From Acidimicrobiia bacterium (GTDB taxonomy: Bacteria; Actinomycetota; Acidimicrobiia; IMCC26256; BP-133), in the NCBI GenBank assembly GCA_025934385.1, contig JAICYE010000138.1, positions 1 through 6,270 on the forward strand: a stretch of DNA of 6,270 nt. The letters are read 5' to 3'. The notes beneath the pieces are model-generated. The model made no database searches. It was given only the letters and a program-made list of their open reading frames with translations, and had not been told where the DNA came from. Made by a program: the position numbers and the translations under genes. Below, piece after piece: positions 4,359 through 6,270 of this stretch. How positions within the stretch are numbered: position 1 is the stretch's first letter; every line of letters starts with the position of its first letter.

Positions 4359-4706
4359 TCATCCGAGTGGTGCCGCTCGCAGGGCCGAGCCGATCGTGGG
4401 ATGGACACTGAACACGCGGGCCAGGCCGGTCACCTTCAGGATTCGCAGAAAGCGGCCCTGCGTGCAGACAAGGGCGAGGTCTCCGTGCTCGGCGCGCAGC
4501 CGCTTCAGACCGCCGACGAGCACTCCCAATCCCGTTGAGTCGAGGAACGTCGCCCCATCGATGTCGATGACGACGTGCCGGCAGCCGTCTTCGATCAGCG
4601 TGATGAGCTGGCGGCGGAGCTGCGGCGCACTCGACAGGTCCAGTTCCCCGGCGACGACCACCACGACCTGGCCGTTTCGGCGCATGACCTCGAACGTCAG
4701 GTCCAC
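4359..4706 (-). CDS. STAS-domain anti-sigma factor antagonist (SpoIIAA/RsbV-like)
   Basis: A 115-residue single STAS domain, the usual size. It reads VVVVVAGELDLSSAPQLRRQL (14-34), then HVVIDIDGATFLDSTGLGVLVGGLKR (44-69), with the canonical phosphorylation site Ser57 in D-S-T-G-L-G. It ends with the LALVCTQGRFLRILKVTGLARVFSVHP strand-helix-strand. In this family the unphosphorylated form binds an anti-sigma kinase and frees an alternative sigma factor, and phosphorylation of the serine switches it off. No partner kinase or sigma factor is in the window, so the target is unknown. The GTG start at 4706 is fixed by AAGGAGG (4718-4712 on the minus strand) with five-base spacing. It is convergent with the TIGR03086 gene and divergent from the MFS gene. 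Confidence 0.93.
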   Translation of the reverse strand: MDLTFEVMRRNGQVVVVVAGELDLSSAPQLRRQLITLIEDGCRHVVIDIDGATFLDSTGLGVLVGGLKRLRAEHGDLALVCTQGRFLRILKVTGLARVFSVHPTIGSALRAAPLG

Positions 4707-4711
4707 GATTC

Positions 4712-4718
4712 CCTCCTT
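4712..4718 (-). promoter_or_regulatory. Ribosome binding site of the STAS gene
   Basis: AAGGAGG on the minus strand ends five bases before the GTG start at 4706. This full consensus match supports that non-ATG start over the internal ATG eight codons in. Confidence 0.7.
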
Positions 4719-4786
4719 CGGAGAGCCCGCCCTCTTCCCTCATTCGACCACGGACCCGGAGGCACCTCCCGGATTTGCCGCTGCTC

Positions 4787-4807
4787 CGGGGAATGAAGCA
4801 CTCCCCG
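4787..4807. promoter_or_regulatory. Inverted repeat upstream of the MFS gene, possible operator
   Basis: CGGGGA (4787-4792) is complementary to TCCCCG (4802-4807). Inside, TG and CA also pair, giving an interrupted 21-bp palindrome. It lies just upstream of the AT-rich patch at 4813-4829, where the MFS promoter is expected. An operator role is plausible but inferred. Confidence 0.35.
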
Positions 4808-4812
4808 AACTG

Positions 4813-4825
4813 TTAGATAAACTAA
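4813..4825. promoter_or_regulatory. Possible second MarR-like site in the MFS promoter region
   Basis: TTAGATAAACTAA resembles the MarR operator core TTAGATATCTAA at 2615-2626. It shares TTAGATA on the left and CTAA on the right, with one extra base between them. It lies in the AT-rich patch of the STAS/MFS intergenic region, about 45 bp before the MFS start, where a -10 element (for example TAAACT, 4818-4823) would fall. The match is imperfect and could be chance in AT-rich sequence. Confidence 0.35.
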
Positions 4826-4869
4826 GTATCGGCGGACGGGCTGCGGCGCGGCAGAACGGAGACGAGGAC

Positions 4870-6219
4870 GTGACGAAGGTGAAGGCGCTCTCCGCCCGCA
4901 CCTTCTCGTCCCTCCACAACCGCAACTTCCGGCTCTACATGATCGGCCAGGCGATCTCCCTGTCGGGGACATGGATGCAGACGGTGGCCCAGGCCTGGCT
5001 CGTCCTCAAGCTGACCGACTCGGGCACCGCCCTCGGGCTGGTGACCGCCCTCCAGTTCCTGCCGGTGCTCTTTCTCGGGCCGTGGGGCGGCGTGATCGCC
5101 GACCGGCTGCCGAAGCGGCGGGTGCTCTACGCCACCCAGGCGGCGTCGGGCGTGCTGGCGGTGATCCTCGGCGTGCTGGTGGCCACCGGTGCCGTCGAAC
5201 TGTGGATGGTCTACGCCCTGGCCGGAGCGCTCGGGGTCGTGGCCGCCTTCGACAACCCCACCCGGCAGGTCTTCGTCCTCGAGATGGCCGGTGAGGCGGA
5301 GCTGACCAACGCCGTCACGCTCAACTCCGTCATGGTGAACCTGGCCCGGGTGGTCGGGCCGGCCCTGGCCGGCGCGCTGATCGCCGGCGTCGGCCTGGCC
5401 GTGTGCTTCCTGCTCAACGGCGCCTCCTACATCGCCGTCCTCGTCGCCCTGGCCATGATGCGGGCCGGCGAGCTCCACGTCGCCCGGCCGGCGCCCCGGG
5501 CCCGGGGCCAGCTGCGGGCCGGGCTGCGCTACGTGTGGTCGACCCCGGCCCTGCGGGACACGCTGATCATGATGGCCGTGGTCGGCACCCTGGCCTACGA
5601 GTTCCAGGTCAGCCTGCCGCTGCTGGCCCGCTTCACGTTCCACGGCGACTCCGGCACATACGCCAGCATGTCGTCGGTGATGGGGGCGGGGGCGGTGGCC
5701 GGCGGGCTGTGGACGGCGGGCCGCCGCGCCGGCCGGCTCTCCACCCTCGGCTGGTCGTCGGTCGTCTTCGGGGCCGTGATCCTGGCCTCGGCGGTGGCGC
5801 CGGGCCTCGGCGCCGAGCTGGCCGCGCTGGTGGCGGTGGGGGCGGCGTCGATCACGTTCCTGGCGCTGGGCAACACCATGCTCCAGCTCGAAGCGGAGCC
5901 CGAGATGCGGGGCCGGGTCATGGCGCTGTGGTCGGTGGCCTTCCTCGGGTCGACCCCGGTCGGCGGGCCGATCATCGGCGTCATCGGCCAGCACGTCGGG
6001 GCCCGTTGGGGCCTGGCCGTGGGCGGGCTGGCGGCCGTGGCGGCCGGCGCCTACGGCCTCGTCGTTCTCCGCCTCGCCGTCCGCCGGCCGGCGGCGCCCG
6101 AACCGGCGGCGGTCGTCGTGTCGGTCACCGGCGACTGCCCGCCCGACGCCCTCGTGGCGCAGGCGGGGACCGACGGCCCGCCCGGCGCCCTGCTCCTCGG
6201 GACCGCCACCGACGGCTGA
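4870..6219 (+). CDS. MFS transporter, MFS_3 (EntS-like exporter) type
   Basis: A 449-residue major facilitator superfamily protein with about 12 membrane segments. The opening FSSLHNRNFRLYMIGQAISL (12-31) and the block FDNPTRQVFVLEM (127-139) followed by ELTNAVTLNSVMVNLARVVGP (144-164) are hallmarks of the MFS_3/EntS branch, whose members export siderophores, drugs and other small molecules by proton antiport. Motif A is present as GGVIADRLPKRRV (73-85). The second half repeats weakly, with MRGRVMALW (346-354) and GSTPVGGPIIGVIG (360-373). After the last helix (about 402) a tail of about 47 Ala/Pro/Gly-rich residues extends into the cytoplasm. GTG 4870 was chosen because family homology begins just after it and GGAG lies at 4858-4861; GTG 4879 is an alternative. 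The frame is open further upstream only antisense to the STAS gene. The substrate is unknown; control by the MarR protein is possible. Confidence 0.92.
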   Translation: MTKVKALSARTFSSLHNRNFRLYMIGQAISLSGTWMQTVAQAWLVLKLTDSGTALGLVTALQFLPVLFLGPWGGVIADRLPKRRVLYATQAASGVLAVILGVLVATGAVELWMVYALAGALGVVAAFDNPTRQVFVLEMAGEAELTNAVTLNSVMVNLARVVGPALAGALIAGVGLAVCFLLNGASYIAVLVALAMMRAGELHVARPAPRARGQLRAGLRYVWSTPALRDTLIMMAVVGTLAYEFQVSLPLLARFTFHGDSGTYASMSSVMGAGAVAGGLWTAGRRAGRLSTLGWSSVVFGAVILASAVAPGLGAELAALVAVGAASITFLALGNTMLQLEAEPEMRGRVMALWSVAFLGSTPVGGPIIGVIGQHVGARWGLAVGGLAAVAAGAYGLVVLRLAVRRPAAPEPAAVVVSVTGDCPPDALVAQAGTDGPPGALLLGTATDG

Positions 6220-6222
6220 CCA

Positions 6223-6260
6223 ACCGGCTCAGGCCGTCGCGTCCGGACAGCCGAGCCGGT
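6223..6260. terminator. Inverted repeat after the MFS gene, candidate terminator
   Basis: ACCGGCTC (6223-6230) pairs perfectly with GAGCCGGT (6253-6260), and the loop contains the palindrome GTCCGGAC (6241-6248). It begins 3 bp after the MFS stop. No T-tract follows. If the minus-strand frame ending at 6229 is a gene, the repeat would overlap its last codons and serve both converging units. Confidence 0.4.
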
Positions 6261-6270
6261 CGCGGAGCCA
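6229..6270 (-). CDS. Possible C-terminal end of a minus-strand gene (runs off window)
   Basis: Read leftwards from the window edge, 13 codons (WLRDRLGCPDATA) end in TGA at 6231-6229. Third positions are nearly all G or C, as in the real genes here, and the arrangement would be convergent with the MFS gene. The fragment is too short to name a family or to be sure it is coding. Confidence 0.25.
   Translation of the reverse strand, partial: WLRDRLGCPDATA

Noticed and set aside
4396..4869. An N-terminal extension of the MFS protein by 158 residues
   Set aside because: It runs antisense through the STAS gene and has no transporter homology. GTG 4870 fits the family start.
4822..5994. A 390-codon minus-strand open frame
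   Set aside because: It is antisense to the MFS transporter. The His/Gly/Arg-rich composition has no family resemblance.

Overview
This is a 6.27-kb, very GC-rich stretch of bacterial chromosome, most likely from an actinomycete-type organism (Actinomycetota, possibly an uncultured Acidimicrobiia-like lineage). The evidence is near-saturated G/C at third codon positions, frequent GTG starts, an F420-dependent deazaflavin reductase family protein, and a TIGR03086/mycothiol-dependent maleylpyruvate isomerase-type protein. No rRNA, tRNA, CRISPR array, transposase or integrase is visible.

Layout. (1) Positions 1-748: the tail of a probable membrane protein, fused at about 160-180 to an internal fragment of a B12-dependent acyl-CoA mutase (methylmalonyl-CoA mutase family). 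The fragment lacks both ends and stops matching at about 532. About 215 bp of non-coding DNA with strong inverted repeats follows. (2) Positions 749-2573, minus strand: a three-gene unit transcribed leftwards. It runs from an F420-dependent nitroreductase/quinone reductase family protein (Ddn-like), to a MarR-type regulator, to a MOSC-domain (YcbX/mARC-like) protein. Its promoter at 2612-2640 has a perfect TTGACA box. A three-half-site palindromic array lies inside the spacer and is almost certainly the operator of the local MarR protein. (3) Positions 2891-3088, plus: an unrecognised 65-aa protein with an excellent ribosome binding site. (4) Positions 3098-3673, minus: a carboxymuconolactone decarboxylase/AhpD-like protein. 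Divergent from it is 3788-4336, plus: a TIGR03086 metal-binding protein. (5) Positions 4359-4706, minus: a stand-alone STAS anti-sigma factor antagonist. Divergent from it is 4870-6219, plus: an MFS_3-type exporter. (6) Positions 6229-6270: possibly the last codons of a minus-strand gene running off the window.

How it may work together. The MarR protein, its F420-dependent reductase, the MOSC protein and perhaps the MFS exporter look like a xenobiotic-response module (sense, reduce, export). The exporter promoter carries an imperfect copy of the MarR half-site pair. These two promoter regions hold the most conspicuous AT-rich patches in the window. Membership of the exporter in this regulon is an inference from sequence similarity of the sites and has not been tested.
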